DNA of 28,953 bases, from contig DCGU01000099.1 of the NCBI GenBank assembly GCA_002315325.1, forward strand, positions 815 through 29,767. The letters run 5' to 3'. This DNA is from Clostridiales bacterium UBA1770 (GTDB lineage: Bacteria > Bacillota > Clostridia > Oscillospirales > CAG-272). Numbering within the stretch: position 1 is the first letter of the stretch; each line of letters opens with the position of its first letter. A model generated the notes under the pieces. It did not search any database, was not told where the DNA came from, and was given only the letters and a program-made list of their open reading frames with translations. A program made the translations under genes and the position numbers. Shown here piece after piece: positions 1 to 6,737 of this stretch.

Positions 1-557
1 GCAACCGCCAAATCAAAATCATAGGCAGGTGCGAAAGAAGCACTGTCGGCGGCAACTGCTTCCACGACGGTTTTTTTCGGGTCGTCAATCAAAAGCATCA
101 CGTGCGGTGTTTCCAACGCGGCACCGCGACGAACGGCGCAACGGGGCGGAATACGCTCCAAAACGGTGCCCTCGGTTGCACGAATCAACGAAGTTGACCC
201 GCGTGAAAAATCATATTGTTCCAAATCAATCGTGCCGACGATGCCGCGGCGAATGCGGCCGTCCGACTGTTTTCGCTCCAAATAAATCAAACTGTTCGGA
301 TGATGCTGCAATACGTTTTGACAATAGTCTCCCATTGTCGCGTGAATGGCGGGAATGCGTCCGTCGGCTTGGCTCAGCCATACCTCCGGCAAAATCAAAC
401 GCAAAACGGAAGGGGCTGCGCCGACCGCTGCATCGAAGGTCTCCCAATACTCCGGCTCGCTGGTGTGCTGATCGCAGGCAATCACCGCCCATTTTTCACC
501 GTCAACCCGTGAAAAGTCCGGCAGCAGAATATCGGATGGAAATAAAAAAGAAGACAT
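1..557 (-). CDS. DUF1015 family protein, 3' end cut off by the window
   Basis: An open frame runs from ATG at 557 leftwards to the window edge, giving 185 residues with no stop. The protein starts MSSFLFPSDILLPDF and carries blocks typical of DUF1015: WAVIACDQHTSEPEYW, a stretch around VLRLILPEVWL, GTIDLEQYDFSRGSTSLIRA, then TEGTVLERIPPR and PHVMLLIDD. Full-length members are roughly 400 residues, so a bit under half is visible. The start is supported by TGAGGT (570-565) 7 nt upstream and by a minus-strand promoter at 591-619. Family knowledge: DUF1015 genes often lie beside serine-biosynthesis genes in Clostridia and a link to serine metabolism has been suggested, but I cannot assign a reaction from this fragment. 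It is divergent from the aspartate kinase gene, with overlapping promoters. Confidence 0.88.
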   Translation of the reverse strand, partial: MSSFLFPSDILLPDFSRVDGEKWAVIACDQHTSEPEYWETFDAAVGAAPSVLRLILPEVWLSQADGRIPAIHATMGDYCQNVLQHHPNSLIYLERKQSDGRIRRGIVGTIDLEQYDFSRGSTSLIRATEGTVLERIPPRCAVRRGAALETPHVMLLIDDPKKTVVEAVAADSASFAPAYDFDLAV

Positions 558-590
558 ATAAAATACCTCATTTAGGCCGTATTAATTACT

Positions 591-619
591 ATTATACACA
601 CTATGCTTGACAAAATCAA
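591..619 (-). promoter_or_regulatory. Sigma-A-type promoter of the DUF1015 gene
   Basis: On the minus strand TTGATT (619-614) is followed after 17 bp by a perfect TATAAT (596-591). It lies 34 bp upstream of the ATG at 557. It overlaps the lysC promoter running the other way: its -35 box sits inside the spacer of that promoter. Confidence 0.7.
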
Positions 620-635
620 GGTTACTAATTATAAT
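607..635 (+). promoter_or_regulatory. Consensus sigma-A promoter of lysC
   Basis: TTGACA (607-612), a 17-bp spacer and TATAAT (630-635) match the consensus at every position. Transcription should begin near 642, leaving a leader of about 27 nt. This rules out the upstream in-frame ATG at 603, which precedes the promoter. Confidence 0.9.
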
Positions 636-668
636 AATACTATTCTTTTTTTAGAGGTGACAGAAAAA

Positions 669-1985
669 ATGCAGGTGAAAGTTGTTAAATTCGGCGGCTC
701 TTCTTTGGCCGATGCAGCCCATTTCCGCCAGGTTGCGGAAATTATCAAAGCGGATCCGTCCCGTCGGTACGTTGTTCCGTCTGCCCCCGGCAAACGGTTT
801 AAAGATGACGTTAAAGTCACCGATATGTTATATAAATGCTATGAGATGACCAAGGCGCACGAAGATATTACGGATTATTTCCGCCTGATTTGCAACCGTT
901 ATTACGAAATCATTCGTGAGCTCGGCTTGGAATTCGATATCTCCGACGAATTGGAATACGTACGCAATTCCATTCTGCACGCTTCCGGCCGCGATTACGC
1001 AGCCAGCCGCGGTGAATATCTTAACGGTATGATCCTCGCCAAATACTTGGGTTTCCCCTTCATTGACGCAGAAAACGTCATTTACTTCAAGGAAAACGGT
1101 TCCTTTGATGAAGAAAAAACCAACGAAGTTTTGGGAGCAGAACTGAAAAAGTTCGACCATGCCGTCATCCCGGGTTTCTACGGCGTAATGCCCAACGGCA
1201 CCATTAAAACCTTCTCCCGCGGCGGTTCCGATATCACCGGTTCCATCGTGGCAAGAGCCGCCAATGCCGCCCTGTATGAGAACTGGACGGACGTTTCCGG
1301 TTTTATGATGGCAGACCCCCGCATTGTTAAAGACCCCTGCTCCATTGAAACGATTACCTACCGCGAATTGCGCGAGCTTTCCTACATGGGTGCAACCGTA
1401 CTGCATGAAGATGCCATTTTCCCGGTGCGCAACGCAGGTATTCCGATCAACATTCGTAACACCAACAAACCCGAAGATAACGGTACGATGATTGTTGCCG
1501 CAACCGAGCATTTTGACACCAAGCACGTCATCACCGGTATTGCCGGACGCCGCGGTTTCTCCTCCATCACCGTTGAAAAAGATATGATGAATGCCGAGGT
1601 CGGTTTCACCCGTAAACTGCTGGATATTTTGGAAGAGTATGAACTGGCCGCAGAACACCTGCCCACCGGCATCGATACGATGAGCATCATTGTAAACACC
1701 GATGATTTTTTGAAGGTGCGTGAGAAGATGCTTGCCGCTATGGAACGCCGCCTCAAGCCGGACCGCGTGGTGATGGAAGACGGCCTGGCCATGATTGCCG
1801 TCGTCGGCCGCGCCATGATTCAGGCCAAAGGTACCGCAGGTCGTATTTTCAGCGCTATTTCCAAAGCCGGCGTCAACATTCGTATGATTGACCAGGGTTC
1901 CAGTGAATTAAACATTATTACCGGCGTGGAAGAGGGCGACTACGAAAAAGCCGTTGACGCCATCTACCACGAATTCGTGAATTAA
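669..1985 (+). CDS. lysC: Aspartate kinase
   Basis: Encodes 438 residues. Aspartate kinase phosphorylates L-aspartate with ATP, the first step towards lysine/diaminopimelate, threonine and methionine. The N terminus has the kinase signature VVKFGGSS (residues 5-12); FSRGGSDITGSIVARA and the following WTDVSGFMMADPR form the aspartate and nucleotide site; VLHEDAIFPVRNAGIPINIR closes the kinase domain. The last 130 residues or so carry paired ACT domains, including GRAMIQAKGTAGRIFSAI and VNIRMIDQGSSELNI, which in this family bind the feedback amino acid. The length and the N-terminal VPSAPGKR block fit the clostridial form. The start at 669 is chosen for AGAGGTGA 8 nt upstream and because the promoter ends at 635. 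A strong terminator follows, so the gene is monocistronic. I see no T-box or lysine riboswitch: the leader is too short. Confidence 0.95.
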   Translation: MQVKVVKFGGSSLADAAHFRQVAEIIKADPSRRYVVPSAPGKRFKDDVKVTDMLYKCYEMTKAHEDITDYFRLICNRYYEIIRELGLEFDISDELEYVRNSILHASGRDYAASRGEYLNGMILAKYLGFPFIDAENVIYFKENGSFDEEKTNEVLGAELKKFDHAVIPGFYGVMPNGTIKTFSRGGSDITGSIVARAANAALYENWTDVSGFMMADPRIVKDPCSIETITYRELRELSYMGATVLHEDAIFPVRNAGIPINIRNTNKPEDNGTMIVAATEHFDTKHVITGIAGRRGFSSITVEKDMMNAEVGFTRKLLDILEEYELAAEHLPTGIDTMSIIVNTDDFLKVREKMLAAMERRLKPDRVVMEDGLAMIAVVGRAMIQAKGTAGRIFSAISKAGVNIRMIDQGSSELNIITGVEEGDYEKAVDAIYHEFVN

Positions 1986-1996
1986 ACTTATTTCAA

Positions 1997-2036
1997 GCAT
2001 AGAAAAAAGCACCCCCACGGGTGCTTTTTTCTATGC
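1997..2036. terminator. Bidirectional rho-independent terminator between lysC and mgtC
   Basis: A perfect 18-bp inverted repeat (1997-2014 with 2019-2036) closes a 4-nt loop. The GC-rich top is flanked by A6 on the left arm and T6 on the right, so it can stop transcripts from lysC (+) and from the convergent MgtC gene (-). Confidence 0.93.
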
Positions 2037-2073
2037 AATAAACTTTTATAAACAAGGGCAGCTGTATTTCCGA

Positions 2074-2751
2074 TCAGTTCATCACGGAAATCACAACGTG
2101 TTCAATCTTGCCGACTTCCCGTTCCACTTCTTCGGTCGTTTCATTCTGCGTATTGATGTTGACGGATAAACCAATGTGGCCTGCAACACCGCTCTTGGGC
2201 GGGAATAAGTCAAAGTTGTGGGCGGCGGGATATTTTTTACGAATGGCGCCGACGACGTCGGCCGCCTTGCTGTGGTCATCCAATTCGACGTAAAAAACAA
2301 TGTCGCGCTTCTGTTTCACCTCGAAAACAGTGAGCAGCGTGGTGGTCAGGAAAATGACGGCTGCAGCGAGAAGCCCGCCGACGTAGTACCCTGCACCGAC
2401 GGCCAAACCGACCGACGCAGTCGCCCACAGGGCAGCCGCTGTTGTCAATCCGGTCACGCGCGAGTTATTCTTTACCAAAATCATGCCGGCACCCAAAAAA
2501 CCGATACCGGACAGTACGCAGGAAGCAATACGCGTAGGGTCGCCCATATTTGTCGTAGACGTCAGGAACGATCCTGTCATGGACGCCAACGCGGCACCGA
2601 CGCAAACCAAAACGTGCGTCCGCAACCCTGCGGCGCGGCCGTGTTTTCCGCGTTCAAATCCGATACCGCCGCCGAGCAAAACGGCCAGCAGAATGCGGAA
2701 CGCAGTGGACACTTCATTTATTTCATCTAATATTCCAAAATCAAAAAACAT
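2074..2751 (-). CDS. mgtC: MgtC/SapB family membrane protein
   Basis: Encodes 225 residues. The N-terminal part is an MgtC/SapB membrane domain with about four to five hydrophobic segments. It includes the family motif around LLGGGIGFERGKHGRAAGLR (residues about 26-45), the run THVLVCVGAALASMTG, and GFLGAGMILVKNNSRVTGLT followed by AALWATASVGLAVGAGYY. The last 80 residues are soluble and look ACT-like, as in longer MgtC proteins. MgtC proteins are tied to growth at low magnesium and to membrane-potential or phosphate homeostasis; no transport activity is firmly established, so the function here is by family only. The ATG at 2751 has GGAG about 9 nt upstream and a good promoter further up. It stands alone between two terminators. 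The symbol marks the family, not proven orthology. Confidence 0.9.
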   Translation of the reverse strand: MFFDFGILDEINEVSTAFRILLAVLLGGGIGFERGKHGRAAGLRTHVLVCVGAALASMTGSFLTSTTNMGDPTRIASCVLSGIGFLGAGMILVKNNSRVTGLTTAAALWATASVGLAVGAGYYVGGLLAAAVIFLTTTLLTVFEVKQKRDIVFYVELDDHSKAADVVGAIRKKYPAAHNFDLFPPKSGVAGHIGLSVNINTQNETTEEVEREVGKIEHVVISVMN

Positions 2752-2794
2752 AATTCTTTACTCCGTTCTGTTTTGAACCATGTTGTGGGGTATT

Positions 2795-2823
2795 ATCTTA
2801 CTACATTATTGTCGTTTTGTCAA
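2795..2823 (-). promoter_or_regulatory. Sigma-A promoter of the MgtC gene
   Basis: Minus strand: TTGACA (2823-2818), 17-bp spacer, TAAGAT (2800-2795). The -35 box nearly abuts the HIT-gene terminator (2826-2865). I see no M-box riboswitch in the roughly 40-nt leader. Confidence 0.75.
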
Positions 2824-2825
2824 CC

Positions 2826-2865
2826 GAAAAAGGGAAAGTCAATCATAGATTGCTTTCCCCTTTTC
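2826..2865 (-). terminator. Terminator of the HIT-family gene
   Basis: An imperfect stem pairs 2826-2844 with 2848-2865 (one bulged base on each arm, 3-nt loop). Read on the minus strand it ends in a T5 run. It starts right after the HIT stop codon at 2868. Confidence 0.8.
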
Positions 2866-2867
2866 CA

Positions 2868-3209
2868 TTAACCCATATTTTCCGGAAGCTGTTTGCCGCC
2901 GAGGATATGAAAATGCAGGTGTTTCACGGATTGACAGCCGTCACGACCGCAGTTGTTGATGACACGGTAGCCGTTTGTCAATCCTTCCTGCTTGGCTATT
3001 TTGGCAATCGCGGCAAAAATGCGGGCCACACATACACAATTATCGTCATTGATATCGTCAGCACAGGCAATATGTTCTTTGGGCACGACGAGAATATGTA
3101 CCGGCGCCATGGGATGAATATCGCGAAACGCATAAACGGATGCGTCCTCGTACACCTTTGTCGACGGAATTTCGCCTTTAATTATCTTACAAAAAATACA
3201 ATCGTCCAT
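2868..3209 (-). CDS. HIT family nucleotide-binding hydrolase (Hint type)
   Basis: Encodes 113 residues from MDDCIFCKIIKGEIPSTKVY. The histidine-triad motif KHLHFHILGG lies near the C terminus; its middle histidine is the nucleophile in Hint-type purine nucleoside phosphoramidases. The N-terminal CIFCKI block and HPMAPVHILVVPKEH are standard for bacterial HinT/HIT proteins. The size equals the usual 110-115 residues. An upstream in-frame extension exists to 3278, but it crosses the promoter and is not homologous; ATG 3209 has an AAGGG ribosome-binding site. It is transcribed alone from its own promoter and ends in a terminator. The substrate in vivo is unknown for most bacterial members. Confidence 0.94.
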   Translation of the reverse strand: MDDCIFCKIIKGEIPSTKVYEDASVYAFRDIHPMAPVHILVVPKEHIACADDINDDNCVCVARIFAAIAKIAKQEGLTNGYRVINNCGRDGCQSVKHLHFHILGGKQLPENMG

Positions 3210-3237
3210 GATAATTTTCCCTTCTTTGTTTTCGTTC

Positions 3238-3266
3238 AGTTTAGCATAAACGAAACGGAATGTCAA
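3238..3266 (-). promoter_or_regulatory. Sigma-A promoter of the HIT gene
   Basis: Minus strand: TTGACA (3266-3261), 17-bp spacer, TAAACT (3243-3238), about 29 bp before ATG 3209. The -35 box is 3 bp away from the -35 box of the divergent FkbM promoter. Confidence 0.8.
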
Positions 3267-3269
3267 GTC

Positions 3270-3298
3270 TTTACACACACCGGCTTTTGTTGTATAAT
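3270..3298 (+). promoter_or_regulatory. Sigma-A promoter of the FkbM-type gene
   Basis: TTTACA (3270-3275), 17-bp spacer, TATAAT (3293-3298), with the ATG at 3330 about 25 nt beyond the expected start point. Confidence 0.85.
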
Positions 3299-3329
3299 GG
3301 CAAAAAAGACGTGAATAACGAGGCTGTCA

Positions 3330-4388
3330 ATGGAAGATTTATGGAGTTGTTTACAAGCGTGTCATAAGCCCGTCGTCCTATGGGGTATGGGAGACGGTGC
3401 CGATAAAATTATCAACGTTTGTCAGGAAAAAGGCATTGAAATACGTGATTTTTTTGCCAGCGACGGTTTTGTGCGCGGACAACTTTTTCACGGGAAGCAG
3501 GTTCTGTCCTACCAAGCCGTACGGGAAAAATACGGTGACGGCGGGTTTGTCATTCTGCTGGCTTTCGGCTCTGCGTTGCCTGACGTTCTTGCTAACGTTC
3601 AAAAAATCGCCGCAGAAAACACGCTGTACGTGCCGGACGTTCCCGTTTGTTTGGGAGGCGGCATTTTTGACGCGGCGTTTTATCAGCAGCACAAAGGCGA
3701 ACTGGATGAGGTCAGACGCATGCTGGCCGATGAAGAGTCGGTTCGCCTGTTCGATACGATTGTCCGCGCAAAATTAACGGGAAATCCTGCCGAATACTTT
3801 TCCTGTATGACGGATCCCGTTCTCCCGTATCTCGAGATTCTTCATCCGCAGCAGTATCGTACGACGATTGATTTCGGCGCTTATACGGGGGATACCGTCA
3901 AAGAATTGTCCCGCTATGCGGACAGTCTTGAAACCATATTTGCCGTTGAACCGGACAGCCGCACGTACAAAAAATTGGAGACATTGGCACAGCAAATAAC
4001 GAATTTTACGCTCCGCCCCGTTCATGCGGCCGCCTGGTCAAGCGTCACGACTCTTCCCTTCGGTGCCGCCGGGGGACGGGGCGCATCGTTTTCCGCTGCC
4101 AAACGGCAGGAAGACGTTGCCACCGTCACGGCGGACGTTCTCGCCAAAAGCGAAGCCGTCGATTTTATTAAATATGACGTGGAAGGCGCGGAAAAAGAAG
4201 CGTTGCAGGGTTCCGCCGAAGTCATCCGAAGAGACCGCCCCGAACTGTTGGTTTCCCTGTATCATCGCAGCGAGGACCTATACGAGCTGCCGCTGTTGGT
4301 TCATACACTGTGCCCCGATTACAAGCTGTACGTAAGACGCCCGGGCGGGTTACCGGCGTGGGATATCAATTTGTACGCTGCGCGCTGA
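3330..4388 (+). CDS. FkbM family methyltransferase with an N-terminal Rossmann-like domain
   Basis: Encodes 352 residues. Residues 170-352 form an FkbM-type SAM-dependent methyltransferase: IDFGAYTGDTV (180-190) is the SAM-binding motif I, FAVEPDS (204-210) follows the second strand, and FIKYDVEGAEKEALQG (279-294) is the family hallmark. Residues 1-110 look like a separate alpha/beta nucleotide-binding fold: KPVVLWGMGDGADKI is a glycine-rich turn after a strand, followed by IEIRDFFASDGFVRGQ and FVILLAFGS. FkbM enzymes usually O-methylate sugars or polyketides; the substrate cannot be read from sequence. No glycosyltransferase or polysaccharide genes are nearby. The ribosome-binding site is a modest GAGG about 7-10 nt upstream. 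It is a single-gene unit with promoter and terminator. Confidence 0.88.
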   Translation: MEDLWSCLQACHKPVVLWGMGDGADKIINVCQEKGIEIRDFFASDGFVRGQLFHGKQVLSYQAVREKYGDGGFVILLAFGSALPDVLANVQKIAAENTLYVPDVPVCLGGGIFDAAFYQQHKGELDEVRRMLADEESVRLFDTIVRAKLTGNPAEYFSCMTDPVLPYLEILHPQQYRTTIDFGAYTGDTVKELSRYADSLETIFAVEPDSRTYKKLETLAQQITNFTLRPVHAAAWSSVTTLPFGAAGGRGASFSAAKRQEDVATVTADVLAKSEAVDFIKYDVEGAEKEALQGSAEVIRRDRPELLVSLYHRSEDLYELPLLVHTLCPDYKLYVRRPGGLPAWDINLYAAR

Positions 4389-4442
4389 ACGGAATAACCG
4401 ACGTCAATATTTCGCTCGCATCACGCTCGTTACGTAAAATAC

Positions 4443-4473
4443 AAAAACGGTGCCGAAAATCGGCACCGTTTTT
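4443..4473. terminator. Bidirectional terminator between the FkbM-type gene and rpsU
   Basis: A 14-bp perfect stem (4443-4456 with 4460-4473), 3-nt loop, has A5 on one arm and T5 or more on the other. It lies 54 bp after the FkbM stop and 7 bp after the rpsU stop, so it serves both convergent genes. Confidence 0.93.
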
Positions 4474-4480
4474 TGGGGTC

Positions 4481-4657
4481 TTATTTGAACTTGCGCTTTC
4501 TTGCAGCCTCAGACTTCTTCTTACGCTTTACAGAGGGCTTTTCATAATGCTCTCTCTTACGCAACTCGGTGAGGACGCCGGAACGAGCACACTGACGCTT
4601 AAAGCGACGAAGCGCACTGTCAAGAGACTCGCCTTCCTTAACTCTAACTTCTGCCAT
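4481..4657 (-). CDS. rpsU: 30S ribosomal protein S21
   Basis: A 58-residue basic protein, MAEVRVKEGESLDSALRRFK at the N terminus and KKKSEAARKRKFK at the C terminus, is plainly S21. S21 sits on the platform of the small subunit near the anti-Shine-Dalgarno region and helps initiation. The ATG at 4657 has an exceptionally strong GGAGGGGGGG site about 7-13 nt upstream. A full-consensus promoter lies at 4698-4726 and a terminator just after the stop, so it can be expressed alone, although no terminator separates it from rsfS upstream and read-through is possible. A longer plus-strand frame over this region is a shadow. Confidence 0.97.
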   Translation of the reverse strand: MAEVRVKEGESLDSALRRFKRQCARSGVLTELRKREHYEKPSVKRKKKSEAARKRKFK

Positions 4658-4697
4658 TTCTTTTTCCCCCCCTCCGGTTACGAACAGTTACTCGCAT

Positions 4698-4726
4698 ATT
4701 ATACTAAAGACCAAGGAAATTGTCAA
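4698..4726 (-). promoter_or_regulatory. Consensus sigma-A promoter of rpsU
   Basis: Minus strand: TTGACA (4726-4721), 17-bp spacer, TATAAT (4703-4698). All twelve hexamer positions match. The start point would be about 34 nt before the ATG. Confidence 0.92.
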
Positions 4727-4771
4727 GAGCAAAATGCGATTTTGCTGTAGAATTCCGTGACGAAATCAGCA

Positions 4772-5179
4772 TCAAACGTTTTCGTCCTCGTGCGGCATCT
4801 CAATTTGCGCGGCATCGCCGTATAATTTGTCCAAATTGTAGAACTCACGCGCATCGCGGCTGAAGATATGAACAATCACGTGACTGAAATCGGCAACAAT
4901 CCAGGAGCGATTATCGCGTCCCTCAATATGATACGGTTTTAAATGCCGTAATCCCAAACGATGCTCCAATTCACCGGCAAGCGCCTGCACCTGTGTGGAG
5001 GAATTACCCGTTACAAACACAAAATATTCGCACAAAACCGTCTTGTCCGCCACGTGCAGTATTTTGAGGTCGTGTCCCTTTTTTTCGTCAAGAATTTCAT
5101 AGGCAGCCTTGGCCACTGTCAACGCATCGGCGTCTGCCAAAGAAGGCAGCGCGGCATATTCTTCATCACTGTATATCAT
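4772..5179 (-). CDS. rsfS: Ribosomal silencing factor RsfS (Iojap family)
   Basis: Encodes 135 residues. RsfS binds L14 on the large subunit and blocks joining of the subunits, reducing translation when nutrients fall. Family blocks are intact: EYFVFVTGNSSTQVQALA in the first half, then RSWIVADFSHVIVHIFS and EFYNLDKLYGDA near the C terminus. The ATG overlaps the stop of yqeK as ATGA, so the two are translationally coupled; GGAGG lies 12 nt upstream. The order nadD-yqeK-rsfS is the usual one in Firmicutes. No terminator is visible before rpsU. Confidence 0.96.
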   Translation of the reverse strand: MIYSDEEYAALPSLADADALTVAKAAYEILDEKKGHDLKILHVADKTVLCEYFVFVTGNSSTQVQALAGELEHRLGLRHLKPYHIEGRDNRSWIVADFSHVIVHIFSRDAREFYNLDKLYGDAAQIEMPHEDENV

Positions 5180-5841
5180 TGTAACGCATTTCCTCCGTTC
5201 GTCATTTGATTCAGCGTTATAATCAAATCATTTCTGGCCAAAAAGGTATCGGCCGAAATCGGGTTTCCGCCCTCCAATAAGTCACGAATCGTCATATCGA
5301 AGGACGTAATCATCACACGTAAAAGATGAGTCATTCTGTCCTGCCCCGACATGGCGCCGGGATCGGCGTCCCAAAAAAGTCTTCTCAACTTCACGCAGTC
5401 TTCAAACGTACGGGTATCCTCGATATAATCGGCAAGATATAAAATCATCTCGGTAACCGTCATACCCGCGCGGCCGGTCGTATGATATAACACGGCTGAA
5501 CACAGTTCAGCGTCCGCGAAGGCCGGATACTGTTCCGGAATGAGCAGCGCGGCAGAACGGGCATGAAAGGTTTTGGGAGACAGATAATCCTGTTTTGTCA
5601 CTGTTATCCCACGTTTTTCCAACACGTCGGCGTGAAAAGCGGGCGTCTCCTCTTTCGTCAGGTCGTGCAAAAGCGCCGCGGCCTGCAGCATCGATTTCTT
5701 TTCCGGGCAAAACAGGTCTGCCAGTTTGACGGCTTCCCGCTCTACCCCCATGGTATGAGAATACCGCTTTTGCGACATATGACTGCAGACGTCAACCCGC
5801 AATTGTTGTAATTGTTCTTCGCTGTATACGTTTGTTTCCAT
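5176..5841 (-). CDS. yqeK: HD-domain Ap4A hydrolase YqeK
   Basis: Encodes 221 residues from METNVYSEEQ. YqeK proteins are symmetrical diadenosine-tetraphosphate hydrolases with an HD metal site. Visible parts are KRYSHTMGVEREAVKLADLF with the first histidine, AALLHDLTKEE with the HD pair, FHARSAALLIPEQYP with a further histidine, and AVLYHTTGRAGMTVTEMILY then LADYIEDTR with the last histidine and aspartate. The start chosen directly follows the nadD stop (TAATATG). An AAAGGA lies 13 nt upstream, which is long, so the in-frame ATG at 5865 inside nadD is a possible alternative. The reading frame also stays open to 5919 without an SD. Only about 40 residues follow the HD domain. Confidence 0.92.
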   Translation of the reverse strand: METNVYSEEQLQQLRVDVCSHMSQKRYSHTMGVEREAVKLADLFCPEKKSMLQAAALLHDLTKEETPAFHADVLEKRGITVTKQDYLSPKTFHARSAALLIPEQYPAFADAELCSAVLYHTTGRAGMTVTEMILYLADYIEDTRTFEDCVKLRRLFWDADPGAMSGQDRMTHLLRVMITSFDMTIRDLLEGGNPISADTFLARNDLIITLNQMTNGGNALQ

Positions 5842-5842
5842 A

Positions 5843-6436
5843 TTATCGATATAATCCTTTTTCATCCGCGTACGCTGCAACCGAGGCCGGCACGTATGCC
5901 GTAATATCCAAACCGTCACGCATGCATCGGCGAATATCCGCAGCGGAAACCGGAACCGGCTGTGTCATGATTTTTCGCACGATTTTGCCGTATTTATTCA
6001 AATAATTCGTGATTTTTTGCACAATTCTGTCATCCATACTTTGGTCGTTTTCCCGACGCACGTAGCAAGGATAGGAAATACGAAAGATTTCTTCCACCTG
6101 CGGATCGGCTTCCAAATTCATCATGGCATCGGTGCCGACCAAATAAAACAGGCGCGTATCCGCCCCCCACCCGGCACCGAGTTCGTGCAAAAGCCCTGCC
6201 GAACCGGACAGCAATGCGTTGGTGACAGCCATATCGCTGACAATGACGCCGTCTACGTCGGCAAACGCAAGACGGCACATTTCCAATCGATCCTGCGGGC
6301 TTGCCGTTTGCGGCCCCTGCAGCGTCGGTACAACGTACAGTACGTCCAGCCACATCTGCTGCATAAATGCGCGTGCGGCCGTAATTTCACCGTAATGCGG
6401 CGGTGAAAACGTTCCCGTAAACAGACCGATTCTCAT
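5843..6436 (-). CDS. nadD: Nicotinate-nucleotide adenylyltransferase, divergent active-site motif
   Basis: Encodes 197 residues. NadD joins nicotinate mononucleotide to ATP to make deamido-NAD. Context (yhbY-nadD-yqeK-rsfS) and fold are right: MRIGLFTGTFSPPHYGE, DRLEMCRLAF, LVGTDAMMNLE, PVPVSAADIRRCM and the C-terminal ADEKGLYR. But key motifs are weakened. The nucleotidyl-transferase box, normally GTFDPxHxGH, reads GTFSPPHYGE, with Asp to Ser and the second His to Glu (codon GAA at 6386-6388). The usual SSTxIR block is SAADIR. I cannot find the SYT...D segment of typical NadD. It may be a divergent active enzyme, or one that has changed or lost activity. The ATG overlaps the yhbY stop as ATGA. 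Confidence 0.85.
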   Translation of the reverse strand: MRIGLFTGTFSPPHYGEITAARAFMQQMWLDVLYVVPTLQGPQTASPQDRLEMCRLAFADVDGVIVSDMAVTNALLSGSAGLLHELGAGWGADTRLFYLVGTDAMMNLEADPQVEEIFRISYPCYVRRENDQSMDDRIVQKITNYLNKYGKIVRKIMTQPVPVSAADIRRCMRDGLDITAYVPASVAAYADEKGLYR

Positions 6437-6723
6437 TTCGGCAAAACCAAGACCGGTTTTTGTGCCGGACGATAGAGTACGATTTTCTTGCCGATAACGG
6501 CAACGACGTCGGCATCGGTTGCGGCAGCAAGTGCTTCTGCCGTGCCGCGCGGCGTATCGTCCGCTGTGTCAAGCACGGACATTTTAATGATTTCTCTGGC
6601 TTCCAAAGCGTCGGAAACCGTTTTTACCAAGTTCTCCGATATACCGCCCTTGCCGACCTGCATAATCGGCGACAATTCGTTTGCCAAAGAACGCAAATAA
6701 GCGCGTTGTTTAGAAGTTAACAT
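6433..6723 (-). CDS. yhbY: CRM-domain ribosome assembly RNA-binding protein YhbY
   Basis: Encodes 96 residues, a single CRM domain. Typical elements are MLTSKQRAYLRSLA, then PIMQVGKGGISENLVKTV with the GKGG RNA-binding loop, LEAREIIKMSVL, and DADVVAVIGKKIVLYRP. YhbY/YqeI associates with pre-50S ribosomes. Length is standard. An AAGGA about 11 nt upstream supports ATG 6723, and the gene overlaps nadD by 4 nt, as expected for this operon. Confidence 0.95.
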   Translation of the reverse strand: MLTSKQRAYLRSLANELSPIMQVGKGGISENLVKTVSDALEAREIIKMSVLDTADDTPRGTAEALAAATDADVVAVIGKKIVLYRPAQKPVLVLPK

Positions 6724-6737
6724 AAATACAATTTTCC

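Noticed and set aside
29..610. 193-codon plus-strand frame at the left edge
   Set aside because: Arg-rich and repetitive translation with no domain. The minus-strand frame here encodes clear DUF1015 motifs.
603..668. Upstream in-frame start for lysC at 603
   Set aside because: It lies before the consensus promoter at 607-635; ATG 669 has the SD and matches the family.
828..1658. 276-codon minus-strand frame inside lysC
   Set aside because: Gly/Phe/Val-rich shadow translation with no recognised domain; the plus strand carries an unmistakable aspartate kinase.
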